A DNA stretch of 64,000 nucleotides from Leucocoprinus leucothites (taxonomy: Eukaryota > Basidiomycota > Agaricomycetes > Agaricales > Agaricaceae): assembly GCA_013368445.1 (NCBI GenBank), contig JAACJO010000044.1, forward strand, positions 1-64,000, given 5' to 3'. Shown here piece after piece: positions 52,165 through 63,778 of the stretch (its first letter is position 1; the number at the start of each line of letters is the position of its first letter). Under the pieces are notes generated by a model that saw only the letters and a list, made by a program, of their open reading frames with translations, was not told the origin of the DNA and did not search any database. The position numbers and the translations under genes were made by a program.

Positions 52165-53697
52165 TTATACACAGAGATTGGACTCAAAGGAAAAGAAATG
52201 AGATGAGATGAAAGAGTATAGTTCACCTTCATTTGGTTTGGTGGGCACAGGAGCTTGAGGCGGCGGTGGACACATGTTATGATTGGTGAAGGCAAAAGCG
52301 GCCGGGTTCTTTTTTAAGAACTTGACAAGGAATTTGAGCTGAGGGAAAGCGCATTGCACCCATTGAGTGCGGATGGGATAGAGGGGGCAATAACACAGGA
52401 TATGATGTTGTGTTTCCAGGTAATGGCCACACAAACAGGACTTGGGCTCGAGGGGGAAGAACCTCTTGCAGTAAGCTCCAATAGGAGCATGATTGAGGAT
52501 GGCACGAGTCATGCATGCACATAACAATGGCAATTTGTTGGCTAAGGGAAGCCAGGTGCCCCCTTTGACATAAGTAGGGATAAGGAACTTGTGATTCTTT
52601 TTTGAAAGAAGGAAACCGCTGCTGTGGTACTTCTTCTTCCAGAAAGTGGACTCCCAGGATTTCTGGCAGTCATTAGTGATTTTGTGTCACAGGAAGTCAA
52701 GAGTGGTGCCTAAATGAGGAGGGGCATGTATGCGTGTGGTGGTAACATCATTGTGGACTTTAAGGTGGGGCTTCCAGCGCCATTTGGAAGGGACATCCCA
52801 GAAGTCAATAGAGCAAGAAGGTTTGGCCGCGAGCCAATCGGATAAAAGTCGGCAGACTTGGATGGAATGTGATTGGCTCGAGTGTATAGAGGGATTGACT
52901 GCTAGCTTGGCTGTTAGGAGACAGTTGGTGATGAGGATGATGTGATCACAATGAAGAGAAATGGCTTTGGCAATGCCAATGCGAATGGAGTAGAGTTCAG
53001 TGTCAGTAGACGATGCCCGACTGCTTGCCTGTTTTGCATGGGACACTTGTTGTCCGCCGCGATATATATGTGCCACTGAGACCACCTGAAGGGAACCTAC
53101 AAGTGGAACAGAAGCATCAGTGACAACTGAAATACAATTACAATCAGAAGAGGAGGAGGAGAAAACAGAATCAAGAGTCGATACATGTTTATACATCTCA
53201 TGTTTATCCAAGCATTTACAAGGATGAAAATGAATAGAGTTGGAAAAGATATCCATGAGTCGAGACCCAGGCTTGGATTCAGGAGCAAATGGAGAAAAGG
53301 AATCAGAAAGATGAGAAAGAGAATTATCTATATCAATAAGAGGGCCTTTGATTTTAGCTTTTTTGGCCGGAGTGAGAAGGCGAAGCAATTGGGGATGAGG
53401 GGGAGCATTAAGAGAGAAATGATCAGATAGGAGGGAACGTAATGCATGATTAGAGGGTAAAGTAGAAACTCGGTATGATGAACGAAGAGCTAGTTTAAGA
53501 AGATGGAGGTGAATTGGAATAAGTCCAGCAATACTTTCGGCGCCACCTGAAGGGGAAGTGTGGAAGGCGCCTGTGATCCAGAGAGCCACGCACCTCTGCA
53601 TAGCTGATAAGGACTTGAGGAGTGCCTTGTTATGAGCGCCTTCAAAGTACCACAATCAGAAGCCATACGTTGCCACAGGGATGACACATGACCTATA
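52165..53697 (-). pseudogene. T-g ORF2 C-terminal: RNase H and zinc motif
   Basis: Block 53655-52687 is open for 322 codons and carries WYFEGAHNKALLKSLSAMQR, VVTDASVPLVGSLQ, TDTELYSIRIG and the ITNC variant. Block 52533-52165 holds CLCGHYLETQHHILCYC. A stop near 52687 separates them. Confidence 0.86.
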
Positions 53698-54341
53698 TTT
53701 TTTTTTTTTTTAATTCAAGTGCAACCCTGGAGGGGTCGCCAATTTATAATGCAGTGCGCGATAGCAGCCCGCACCCGACTATCTACTACAGGGAACCAAT
53801 ACCACTACCGACTCCACAAGAACAAACAACCGGGAATACATATTAGTCCTGTCCGAGACAATACGTGAAACGACAGCAGAAGGGGGTTAGGCATGTAATA
53901 CAAAGAATTGAGACATATACCGATATCACTGCATCTGATGGCAGGCTTTGTGGTTGGTGGGAGCCCATCCGGTGACTGGCGATGGATGGGGGATGATGTG
54001 TTGACACTAGGGAGCTCCCCCTAGGCCCAGGGCCGACCAGCAGAACCAGAATGACTTTGCAGCCAATCCCAATCAAACCAGTGGTACCAGAATGTGCACT
54101 TGCAGTCAGTAGCAGCATGTTCCTTGCCACAATTGACGCACTTGATATGGGGACAGGGTTCCCTGGCAGGTGTGGGCTGGATGGGGGGGTTTGCCTTTGG
54201 CAATCCCTTACAGCAGGAGGAGGTGGTGCAGTGATTCTCGGACCGATGTGGCCCACCGCATTGTGAGCACCTGAGTGCACGGTTGCAACAGGTGGTGGCA
54301 GTGTGGCCCCAGTGCCAGCATCATTGACACTGGGGGGTCCC

Positions 54342-54567
54342 TGTTAGAATGTAAAATGATAGAGAGTAGAGGATGATAAGAGAGTAGAGGAAAGCTCAGA
54401 CACTGACACTGACACACACACAAAAGTGGGGAAGAAGATGATTGATTGGGAGGCTGAGGCCCTCTTTATATACCTAGCTACATGGTCTGTGCACAGTATG
54501 GTCATGTGACTACAACTATCCCCATTTAGACAAAGGGGGTGAGGCTGAAGCTGGTCATAATCTAACA
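54342..54567 (-). repeat. 3' LTR (226 bp)
   Basis: Matches 55820-56045 except for two bases (TCTGTGCACAG here, TCTATGCGCAG there). Contains CTTTATATACC, a TATA-box candidate. Confidence 0.95.
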
Positions 54568-54580
54568 CAACCCCCTGACC
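54568..54580 (-). other. Polypurine tract
   Basis: Minus strand GGTCAGGGGGTTG immediately before the 3' LTR. Confidence 0.6.
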
Positions 54581-54689
54581 AGAAGAAGCTATATAAGAAG
54601 AAAGCATCAAAGAGAAAAGAAAAGAAAGGAATAACAAGAAACAACCCCCTAATCTAAGAAACTAAAAATGTCCATCACAAACAAGTCTA

Positions 54690-55724
54690 TCAAATAAGAT
54701 GAGCAATAATAGGGGAAGAGTGGCCAGAATAAGCAAAATGAACAGCATGGTGTCTAGGAGTAGGAGGAGGAAATGGGGAAGGAGAACCAGTTGGAGAACC
54801 ATAAGGAGATGAGAGAAAGTGGAAGACAGAGTTGGCCTTGTGAACCTCAGAGTGTCTGTTCTGCTTGGAATTGACAATGATCCAGTCCTTGACCTCCTGA
54901 GGCATATTATACATACACCTGGCTGCAATGTGACCCTCCCTACCACATCTGTGACAGTGACCTTCATTGGTGGGATTGCACCACCTGAAGCCCTTAGAGT
55001 CAATAAGAGTGGGAGAAGTGGTGGATGAGGGACCAGAAGAGGAGTGGCCAGAGGAGGGGTGACCATAACCAGGGGACCTGGAAGACTTGGCCTTGCTAGA
55101 GACAGCAAAGGCTTGAGTCTGGGTAAAGGAGGGTGAAGTGGCAATAGAGGTGGCAGAGTTAAGGTACTTCTTCACATCCTCCAGGGTGAGCTCCTTGTCC
55201 AGGAGAAGTAGGGAAGTCCTGACATGGTCAAAGGAAGAATCCAACCCCATCAGAATGATATCAGTAATCTCCTTATCCTCCACAGAACAGCCCATTTCCT
55301 TCAACTTCTGAGCAGCAGTGACCACCTCATGGATGAAGAGGCCAACAGGCTGTGAGGTGTCATGAGTGATGCCATGATAGAGATGTCTCCTGGCCTGAAC
55401 CCTGAGACCAATAGTGGATCTCTCATAATGGGCCTTGAGCTTGGACCAAGATGACCTTCCAGAAGGGGTGGGGGTATCATCCGCTACCAAATACCAGAGG
55501 CTATAATCAATCTTGGCAATAATGAAGGCATAGAGCTGCTCATCAAGTACCTGCCAGTCAGCATAGGTGGCATGTTCCTTGTCAGGAGGGGAGCCAGTGA
55601 TGACAGAGGTGGCTCTGGCAGCACTGAAGAAGTGCTTCATGGCTTTGGACCATGGAACCCAGTTGGACCCATCAAGCATAGGGACAGAGTTGTGGATGGT
55701 GTTGGCAATAGCAGGAATAGACAT
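54690..55724 (-). CDS. Copia-type gag protein (344 aa)
   Basis: ATG 55724 opens MSIPAIANTIHNSVPMLDGS. I preferred it over the in-frame ATG at 55901, which lies in the LTR upstream of the primer site. Residues 18-200 form a UBN2-like gag domain (LDGSNWVPWSKAMKHFF, LKAHYERSTIGLRVQARRHL, LMGLDSSFDHVRTSLLL). A Ser/Gly/Pro-rich linker follows, then one zinc knuckle at 257-270 (CHRCGREGHIAARC), then a His/Pro/Ser-rich tail. The ORF stops where a protease would begin in a full Copia polyprotein. Uninterrupted, so it may be functional. By family it packages element RNA in virus-like particles. Confidence 0.9.
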   Translation of the reverse strand: MSIPAIANTIHNSVPMLDGSNWVPWSKAMKHFFSAARATSVITGSPPDKEHATYADWQVLDEQLYAFIIAKIDYSLWYLVADDTPTPSGRSSWSKLKAHYERSTIGLRVQARRHLYHGITHDTSQPVGLFIHEVVTAAQKLKEMGCSVEDKEITDIILMGLDSSFDHVRTSLLLLDKELTLEDVKKYLNSATSIATSPSFTQTQAFAVSSKAKSSRSPGYGHPSSGHSSSGPSSTTSPTLIDSKGFRWCNPTNEGHCHRCGREGHIAARCMYNMPQEVKDWIIVNSKQNRHSEVHKANSVFHFLSSPYGSPTGSPSPFPPPTPRHHAVHFAYSGHSSPIIAHLI

Positions 55725-55800
55725 GGTAGAAGATGATGGCAAATAAAGGCAAACAAAATGTGTGACAGCAAGGGTGGTATAGCAGTGGTATAATAGATTA

Positions 55801-55819
55801 GAAGCCGGGGCCCATAACC
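55801..55819 (-). other. Primer-binding site, initiator-tRNA-Met anticodon-loop type
   Basis: Directly after the 5' LTR the minus strand reads GGTTATGGGCCCCGGCTTC. GGTTATGGGCCC pairs, with one mismatch, to the GGGCTCATAACC anticodon loop region of initiator tRNA-Met. Priming by a half-molecule of this tRNA is known for Copia elements. Confidence 0.7.
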
Positions 55820-56045
55820 TGTTAGAATGTAAAATGATAGAGAGTAGAGGATGATAAGAGAGTAGAGGAAAGCTCAGACACTGACACTGACACACACACA
55901 AAAGTGGGGAAGAAGATGATTGATTGGGAGGCTGAGGCCCTCTTTATATACCTAGCTACATGGTCTATGCGCAGTATGGTCATGTGACTACAACTATCCC
56001 CATTTAGACAAAGGGGGTGAGGCTGAAGCTGGTCATAATCTAACA
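55820..56045 (-). repeat. 5' LTR (226 bp)
   Basis: Upstream LTR for the minus-strand gag; TGTTAGAA...TCTAACA ends. Confidence 0.95.
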
Positions 56046-57690
56046 GTCCCAGGGTGAGTGTGTGCAGCCTTGATCATAGACTGGACACCGTCGAAGTTGA
56101 GGTATTTGCTGACTAGGCACTTAGTGTTAGCACCAGACTGAGAATCCCAAAGGTCGACCCAAACGCTGGCGGTGTCGGCTTTGGCGGAGTTGCGCATGAT
56201 GCGCATGGAGGATACGTTAGCGAATGTCTCCTTGAAGGGAGACAGATGCATATGGTCGGTAATGTGTTGTGGAGTGGTACGGATGCCACTCGTGTAGTAA
56301 GGGACATCCAGGATCTTAAGGTAAGACCTGGACCTGGGGCGCTTGGTCTTCAGCTCAAACGGGGCAGTGAAGGCTGAAGAGAGGGAGGATTCAATCACTA
56401 ATGCATCGGCATCAGTGGCAATGGAATTGGTGTACAACGAGATGGTGTTGTACGCCCGAGCGATGTTCTCAACGCGAAGTGAACTCTTCACGCGAGTGAG
56501 GGAGTCGTTGAGAAGGCACATGGCCTTGTGGTGGAGGTAAGTGATATCACTGGAATTACCAGTGAAATCGAGGAAGAGTTGGCATCGGGTGGGGCCTGAT
56601 GTGGTCATGCGGGGCTTCTTCGCAGAAGGCGCATCAGCGAGGGCAGCCTGATGCATTGCAGTGACGCGATCGGGCTCGAGGGTGGGGTGGGACTGGGCTA
56701 GCTTGATAAGTGCTGCTGCAGACGCCAGGGTACGGGCTACCTCAGTGAACGACTTCTTAGCTACTGAGGGTGGGATGGGCGCTCACTGGGCTTGGCCATC
56801 AGACCTAACCTTAGGAGCAGGGAGTGCTTGAATGGGTGCTTTGCCACTAGTGCGGGCCTTTGCAGGTGCCGGCTTGGGCAGTAGGGAGGGACAGGCTGGG
56901 GCGGGCCGTGGTGCCTTGGGCATTTGCTTGGGTGCCTTGGGGGAGCCCATGTCAATGTCACGTGGACCTGCTGAGTCAGCGGATCCATGGGTCGCCTCAT
57001 GGATGACGTGTGTTGCTTTAGGGCCGGTCTCAGGCAGCCCACACTTGCACCCGAGGTCGTACATTACATCCCCAAAATCAATCAGCCCATGAGAGCTGAG
57101 CAAGTGCAAGGAGAGGGGGGGGCTGTCAAGCTCCAGATTGTCGACGATGATGATGGCCGCCTTAGCAAGGCATGTGACGGCCGTGGATGTGTCCTCCTCT
57201 GCGATGGAGGAGTGGGAGTCAGAGCATTCCTCAAGCCACTAGAGGAATGTCTGGAGGTTGGTGAGAGTGCGCTTCGGGGTGAGCTCCTTCTTCTTTCCCT
57301 TGGAGGAGGTCACTGATTCGGGCACAGCAGGGGGAGTGTCAACAGGGTAGAAGGTGGTTCCACCGGCTGTGAAGGGTTTGAGTGGCAACAGAACGTCAGC
57401 CACTTGGGGAGCAACTGATGGCGACGAAACGTCAGCGGTTGGTTGGGAGGGGCCAAGGAACCCACGCACATTGAGTGGGTTGTCATAGGGGTCGAGGTGG
57501 TCATCTTCAGCCATCTCGGCAATGTTGAGCTCATCGTCAGAGATGGCAGACTTGGATTCAAATACGGCAAACTGGTTGGCAGTAGCTTTAGACTTGCGCC
57601 TACCCATATTACTGTAGATAGACGATGTAAGGATGCCTCAGAACAAACACCAACTTTTGATGGTGGTGGTAAGAGGACGCATGACCTATA

Positions 57691-58670
57691 GAGAAGGCGT
57701 TTTTGGAGAGGGAGCAGGCCTCAGGTGGAATTACCTAGCATACCCATAGCTTTCACCGTGGACAATGCTTTGGTAGAATAGTATCAAACATGTTCTTGGA
57801 ATGAGGGTCGGCAATCAAAGTAAAATCCCAGGTACCGCCAGACACATTTGGGATGCAGGAGAGGGCCACCGACATCAGATAGGTCAAGGGGGGGATTAGA
57901 ATCATTATGATGTTGGGAGAAGTGAAATATCTCAGATTTGTCATGTTCGACAACAAGTCCAAGATCAGTGCATATGGAGTTAATGATGAAATAGGCTAAT
58001 TTGAGGGAAGAAATGGTGTCAGTGTAGTTCTTTGCTTGAGATATACAAAGCCCATCATCGACAAAGGATAGAAGGGAAGAGGAAATAGACTGTAAGCGAG
58101 CACATTGATCAAACATGAACATGAGAGGCGCTAAATAGAGCGTGGATAGTATGGGGGATAAAGTGGAGCCTTGTCCTATGCCAACATCTGCGTCATGAGC
58201 ATCGGATAGGAACGTGTTCCACATGAACTGGGTGGATCGACCTATAAGGTAATACGAAAAGAAGTTCACGAGTTCTGGGGCAAACCCCTGGCATTGTAGG
58301 ATGTTAATAAGAATTTCATGATTCAGAGAGGGGAAGAATTGGGCAATATCGAAAGCACAGACACTAGTGATCATACCTTTAGCCCATCCAGCCTGAATAA
58401 TGTGAGTAAGGAATACTCCTGCATCTTCAGTAGATCATTGGATAACTCCACCCATTTGGTTGGGGTGAAGGACGTCTAGAGATACCGCCTCATACCACAT
58501 GCAGCAAGCAATCATTTTCTCGATTAGTTTTCCTAAAGTATTTAGTAGGACAATGGAACGAAACACTTTTGGTGTATCATAGGCTGGTTTATTCGGCTTG
58601 GGAATAATAATAGAGACCGAGTCCTTGAAATGACTTGGCCAATGAGAGAGACATATGCATGCATTAGCAA
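57691..58670 (-). pseudogene. T-g ORF2 middle: RT palm and thumb
   Basis: Block 58374-57784 carries the catalytic AFDIAQFFPSLNH, GQGSTLSPILSTLYLAP and the complete FVDDG active site. Upstream the frame is broken near 58375-58440. The GTGGATCGACC site used by the solo LTR in T-e is undisturbed here. Confidence 0.87.
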
Positions 58671-58989
58671 TGAGTAGTATGTTTTTTTTTTTTTTTTTTA
58701 AAAAATCAAGTGCGACCCCGGAGGGGTCGCCAATTTATAACGCAGTGCACGATAGCAGTCCGCGCCCAACTACTACAACATGCAGAAAGTACCGCTACCA
58801 ACTACACATCTACATAACTAGGAATACAAATACGAGTCCAAAGTCCGCCTAGTACAAACGATATCTTCACGCAGTGGTACATAGTTCGAAATGAAAGCAT
58901 ACTACAATACAAGTCGGGTTGTTCTGAATTACCAGCGGATGGAAGATGCTCGGCATGGATCTCGATGGCCCACCACGCACAGTGCGGGG

Positions 58990-61900
58990 GCGGACAATAC
59001 GACCTGCAGGGAAGAGAACCCTACAGACGCGACCAAATGGCATCACGGCGATGGTTTTCAAGCCAAAGCCGGTCAAACCGGTGTCGCCAGAATGGGCATT
59101 TGTGATCGTCAGCTGCATGTGACTTGGCACAGTTGACGCACTTGATGTGAGGACAGGGATCCTCGGCGGCGGTGTAGAGATTCTTTGACGTATGGATATA
59201 ACGTCAAGTGGAGTACTAGCTAGGTAGCTAGAATGTAACCTCTAACGAATTCGAGGGGAAGTATGAGTAGTTGATGAGGATTTATGTAATTACTGCGGAA
59301 TAATGCGAAATGTGCGAGGGAACTAAATGCTGTTTTATTTACTTTGGGAAATTCTCGAACACTGTATTAGGATCCTGATTAAGTGCACAGTTTGCAACTC
59401 TTAGTTGACTGCTATAGCTAAGATCTTTTATCCTGAAGTCGTCTCTGTCTCCCTCTAAGGTCAACTGGACCTTGTCTATAACCACCCACTCAGTCACACA
59501 CTGGCGCTGGTGCAGTCTATACGCTTTAACTACAAGCTCTCTTAGCTTGGTAGCTACTTCGCTGTGACGCTAGGTCGAACTCGAGACGTCTTGGGATATT
59601 TCTTAGATTGACTAGTAGGAGTCTTTCCTGTTAGAGTTCTCTTAGAAGGTTGATCACTTATTCACTCAACAAATGCTTAGTTTGTGGTCTGCACACCCTA
59701 TAGCACTACGGAGGCGTAGGATTCCTTGCCTATCCGCACGCTGTCGGGCCCTTTTTATATTATTTGAGAGATACGAAAATAGACGAAATATTCTAGAAAG
59801 AAATAGGTATGACTCGAAATTGACTAATAGAAATTGACTGAATTGTCCTGGATTCGACTGGGTATACTTTTACGATGCGATGCCGACTGGTAGGTCCGTT
59901 CGATCGCTAGGTTGTCGTATGGGTAGCGGAGTAGCTACCATGCGAGTTTCTTTCATTAATCCTTTTTTAATCATGGGTAAGCATTTCGGCTGTGATATTT
60001 TCTTTAACCGAGGGCCCCTGACACGTCAATGCGACCATCGGTTTGCTTTGGCCAGTACAGTTGGATGACTGAGCAGTGCAGAAATGATGTAGCTAAGCAG
60101 CGGGGTAGCTAGGTTCCTGTCTTGTACATGTGGAAAACACGGATCGTTGTCTGTTAACCGGTCCGTTGGTTCTTCTGATCCGGTTCTAGACCTTGGTCCT
60201 TATTTTTTGATCGTTCGGATCGTTCTCGGTGCGGAGGTTTCCCTCGAGTCCTAAAGCGGTAATTCGGAGATGCGGTGTCCTGAAGTCGAGGGTTCGAATC
60301 CCTGGAACGGTTCACAACAGTGGACAGCTGTACTAGATTACCAGTCTCGCCTGCCGTATTGGTTGACCATATTACTTCTTAGTAAGTAGCTTTGTAGCTA
60401 CACCGCTATCGCACTATAGGGCTCTTAGGCATAGCATTATTCTTTTATAATACTAAGTGTGAAATCACGAAAATATTAGTATTTCTTGTTTATTTTTGGT
60501 TTTCGCGTCACAGCGGTGGGCGGGATAGGGGGGTTTGCCTTCGGACTCCCCTTACAACAGCTCGAGTGGGAGCAGTGGTTCTCAGTGTGATGAGGACTGC
60601 CACAAGCAGCACATCGCAATGCACGGGCATGGCACAATGAGGTAGAATGCCCCCAGCACCAGCAAAGCTGACACTGTGGACTGCCCGGGTGATGGCGTGC
60701 AGCCCGGATGACAGACTGGACACCCTCGAAGTGGAGGTACTTGCCCAGGAGCTTCTTGGCGCTCCCTCCTGATTGAGAGTCCCAGAGGTCAAACCAGATG
60801 GTGGCGGTGTCGGCTCTGGTGGAGTTGCACATGATGCGCACGGAGGAAACATCTGTGAAAATGTCCTTGAAGGTGGACAATCGCATGCGGTCAGTCATGT
60901 GATTCGGCGTGATGCGGACACCATTCATGAAGTAGGGGACATCAAGGACCTTGAGGTAGGACCTCGACCTGGGGCGGCGTGTCTTGATTGCGAAGGGGGC
61001 GGTAAAGACGGAAGGGATGGAGGACTCAATGATGTCACAGTCGGCATCAGCGGGAACGGAGGAGGTGTGCAGCGCGATCATGCTGTATGCCTTGGTGATG
61101 TTCTCCACACGCAAGATCGACTTGGCACGGGAGAGGGAGTCGTTGAGAAGGTGCATGGCCTTGTGATGGAGATAGGTGACCTCATCGGCACTGCCAACGA
61201 AGTCGAGGAAAAGTTGGCGGCAGGTAGGGCCCGTGGTTGTCATGCACAGCTTCCGAGTGGTGGGAGTAGTGGCTTGGGCAGCCTGATGCATAGCAGTGAT
61301 GCGATCAGGGTCGAGATCGGGGTGGGATTGTGCCAACTTAATGAGTGACATAACCCCGGTGGGGCGGGCCGCCTCGGCGAAGGACTTCTTGACCGAGGTG
61401 GGAGGAGGCGCTTTGGTGGGTGCTCGCTGGGCTTGGCCATCAGACCTAACCCTAGCTTGGGGAGGGCCACTAGCGCGTGCTTTAACAGGTGCTTGCTTGG
61501 GCGGTAGAGTGGGACAGGCTGGGGCAGGCTGACGATCCAGGGGCGGTTGTTTGGGCGCTTTGGGGGAGCCCATGGCAATGTCACGTGGTTCCGCTTTGTC
61601 AGTGGAACCATGGATCGCCCCATGGGCGATGCGCGTACGTTTAGGGTAGGCCCCCTCGACTCTGGTGGTACAGTCCCGAATGAAATCTGCAAATGTGTCC
61701 CATCCCTGGGCTCGCATTCACTCACTGGCAAGGGCCGTGTTGCCTTGGCCCCAGTTTAAAACTTCTGCGACCAGTCCAACAAGAGTTGGGATGATCACGG
61801 CGGTGGTGGCCTCTGGAAGAGGGCCTGAGGGAATGCTCCCGATGAAGCGGGAGAAGAAACAAATCCCAGCAAGAGCCCGGGTCTCAACAGACTCCTCAGT

Positions 61901-62248
61901 TGACCCGGAGGAGACAGTGGACGGCGGTGCTGGGGGGGGGAGGTCCTTCACAGGGTAGAACATCTGTCCACCAGCAGTGAAGGGTTTTGGGGACGGCGAT
62001 GGAATGTCAGCCGAGGGAGCGACCACTGACCACGACGGAATGTCAGCGGCAGGCAGGGAAGAGGGTCCAGGCAACAAGATGTCAGCCTGGGGAGGTCCGA
62101 AGAACCCGTGAACATTGCGGGGATCGTCGTAGGGGTTGAGATGTTCGTCCTTGGACATCTCGGCAATGTTGAGCTCGTCGGCAGAGGCCTCGGCAGACTC
62201 AGTAGTTTGGCGGGGGGGGCCCTTAGACTTAGACTTTTGCTTGCCCAT
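58990..62248 (-). pseudogene. Family A gag-like ORF1 (A-5), interrupted
   Basis: Starts MGKQKSKSKGPP at 62248. It has TGA-ATG at 61715-61720 in the same codon as A-2 and A-3, then 413 open codons. The 1340-bp insert cuts it at 60512, between the second and third zinc knuckles. The last knuckle lies at 59070-59150. Confidence 0.87.
59173..60512 (+). mobile_element. ORF-less 1340-bp element, copy 2
   Basis: Same length and ends as copy 1 (37279-38618), nearly identical along its length with scattered transitions. 4-bp GCGG duplication (59169-59172, 60513-60516). Box B at 60291-60301. Both copies sit in family A elements, at different sites and opposite orientations relative to the host ORF. 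Confidence 0.8.
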
Positions 62249-62346
62249 GTAGAATAGGCAGAGATATGATGTAAACTAGATGTCTTAAAACACACCAACG
62301 AATAGATGGTGGTGGTAAGAGGTCAAGGAGGGATGTGAGTAGTATG

Positions 62347-63776
62347 TTTTTGAGACATTTATTGTGGGCAACGATAGACTTCAAATGTTTCCAGGAGACA
62401 TGATCAGGCCCGGGTGCTGAAGAATTAGCACATGAAGAGAGAGATTTGGTAAGTTCAAGGGTGGAGAAGTTAGCCCAAGAGCGGGGGGGGAAGGGATTTC
62501 ATTTCATTCAGAATGTTAGGGCTTACCGGTTGACCGGATGCTGAATTATATGATGAATGGAGTGCATTCCATAAATCCAGAAGATTGTTACAGGGTCGTC
62601 CTTGATAGCGAATACCCTCAATAGCAGGGAGTTTGTGTTGTTTGACCCATTCCATAAGGTCCCAGGGCTGCTTGTTGGTCGATGCGATTTCATGAATGCA
62701 TGCATCAAAGAAAGAGCATTTGGCAGCTTGAGTAGCTGCTCTGAACACCCACCAGTCTTTTCGATCCTTTGTTCTTCTGTAAGTAAGAAGAGTCTCAGAA
62801 CAGTGGGGGACCACCATTCTTTCGACCAGTTAGTAATCCATACAGTTTTAGAATTAATATTCCAAGATTCAGAAAAGATTCGAGAAATAGAGTTAGAGAT
62901 ATTGTTTAGACAAGAAGTGGAATGAATGTTTGAACAATCAAGAGCTGCTAGATGCTCAGAGACTTGAGAAATAAAAGCTGTCTCTTCATTGCTATCTTTC
63001 GGCAATACACGTTTTTTATAATTAATAACATCTGGATGAATTGGAAGGTCCATAATCAATGGTGCATGATCTGAAGGAAGTCTCAAATTGGCGTCGATGA
63101 CATGGAAGATAGAATTATTGGCACAGAAAATGAGATCAATAACCAAGTTATCATGACTTTCGATGGGAGAGAAATGGGTTGGAGAAAACATGGTCAGTAA
63201 TGACCTATTGAGATTATAACAATCTACTAACTCCATTAGAGTTAATGCAGATAGAGGCACATGAGTGGTTGAGGGATCCCATTCTGGAGATCAACAATTG
63301 AAGTCGCCTCCCATATATACAATGTTAGGAATGTCAATGAAGTTTGTCAAAAGAAAGTTAATCGCCGACGATGACGAGTCGGAGTATATGTTAAGTAGGT
63401 GGATATAGTTACCCTTGTTAAATAATCCCAAGATTTGTATGTCCCAATGATTAACCCATTCCTGTTGAAGGATGGGTCTCATGCGAAGTAGATGCCTGTG
63501 GACATAAGTCATAGTACAGGGTTGGGGGTTGTTAGGCTTGGTAGGTCAAACCATACACAGCCACTCTGGATGAATAGGGGCACCTATGACATCATCCCCT
63601 TCAGGGTTAGTCATAGAGGGTGCTTTGCGTATATGGTTCCAAGGAGGTTCCTGTATAAAAATTATGTCGAAGTCCAGCTTTTTGGATTCAAGAAGAATGT
63701 CAACCAGGAAGTAAGATTGTCCCATGTTTTGTGAATAGATATGAACAGAGGAGATCTGATTGTTCTTACCAGACAT
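62347..63776 (-). pseudogene. T-g ORF2 start: APE endonuclease and RT N-terminus
   Basis: ATG 63776 opens MSGKNNQISSVHIYSQNMGQ; the catalytic Glu is in FIQEPPWNHI. NIVYMGGDFNC near 63295-63330 is the Asp/Asn motif and LPSDHAPLIMDLPI near 63050 the final His. A one-base change near 62815 separates the frames, and a stop near 63545 splits the N-terminus. It ends with the NEMKSLPP segment at A-5. Confidence 0.87.
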
Positions 63777-63778
63777 AT

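Larger units (their letters stand above)
54342..56045 (-). mobile_element. Non-autonomous Copia-type LTR element encoding gag only
   Basis: 1704 bp. Two 226-bp LTRs (TGTTAGAA...TCTAACA) differ at two bases, and there is a 5-bp GTCCC duplication (54337-54341, 56046-56050). The internal region is only 1252 bp and encodes gag with no protease, integrase or RT. This is the terminal-repeat-with-gag layout. Its pol must come from a full element elsewhere. Confidence 0.92.
54003..57607 (-). pseudogene. Family B gag-like ORF1 (B-3), interrupted
   Basis: Starts MGRRKSKATANQFAVFESKS at 57607. A TAG near 57239 (TFL-stop-WLEEC) and a later frame change break it. The cassette is of the B-1 type (KCGLPETGPKATH). 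The globular domain lies in 56656-56033, and the zinc knuckles beyond the Copia-type insert in 54336-54003. Dead. Confidence 0.85.
53698..57679 (-). mobile_element. Gag-only element B-3 carrying a Copia-type insert
   Basis: Duplication CATGACCTATA at 53687-53697 and 57680-57690. 3' poly-T at 53698; the 5' end lacks about 10 bases of the signature. Split by the LTR element 54342-56045. Confidence 0.92.
58682..62335 (-). mobile_element. Gag-only element A-5 with a 1340-bp insert
   Basis: Duplication TGAGTAGTATG at 58671-58681 and 62336-62346. Poly-T tail at 58682, hairpin at 58712-58730 intact, 5' signature ending at 62335. Same orientation as its host T-g. Confidence 0.92.

Noticed and set aside
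54378..54424. Short tandem ACACTGACACTGACACACACAC in the Copia-type LTR as a CRISPR or satellite
   Set aside because: A simple low-complexity stretch within an LTR, found only in its two LTR copies.
54690..55901. Longer gag reading from ATG 55901
   Set aside because: The extra 59 residues lie in the 5' LTR and primer-binding site and look unlike protein; ATG 55724 gives the normal gag start.
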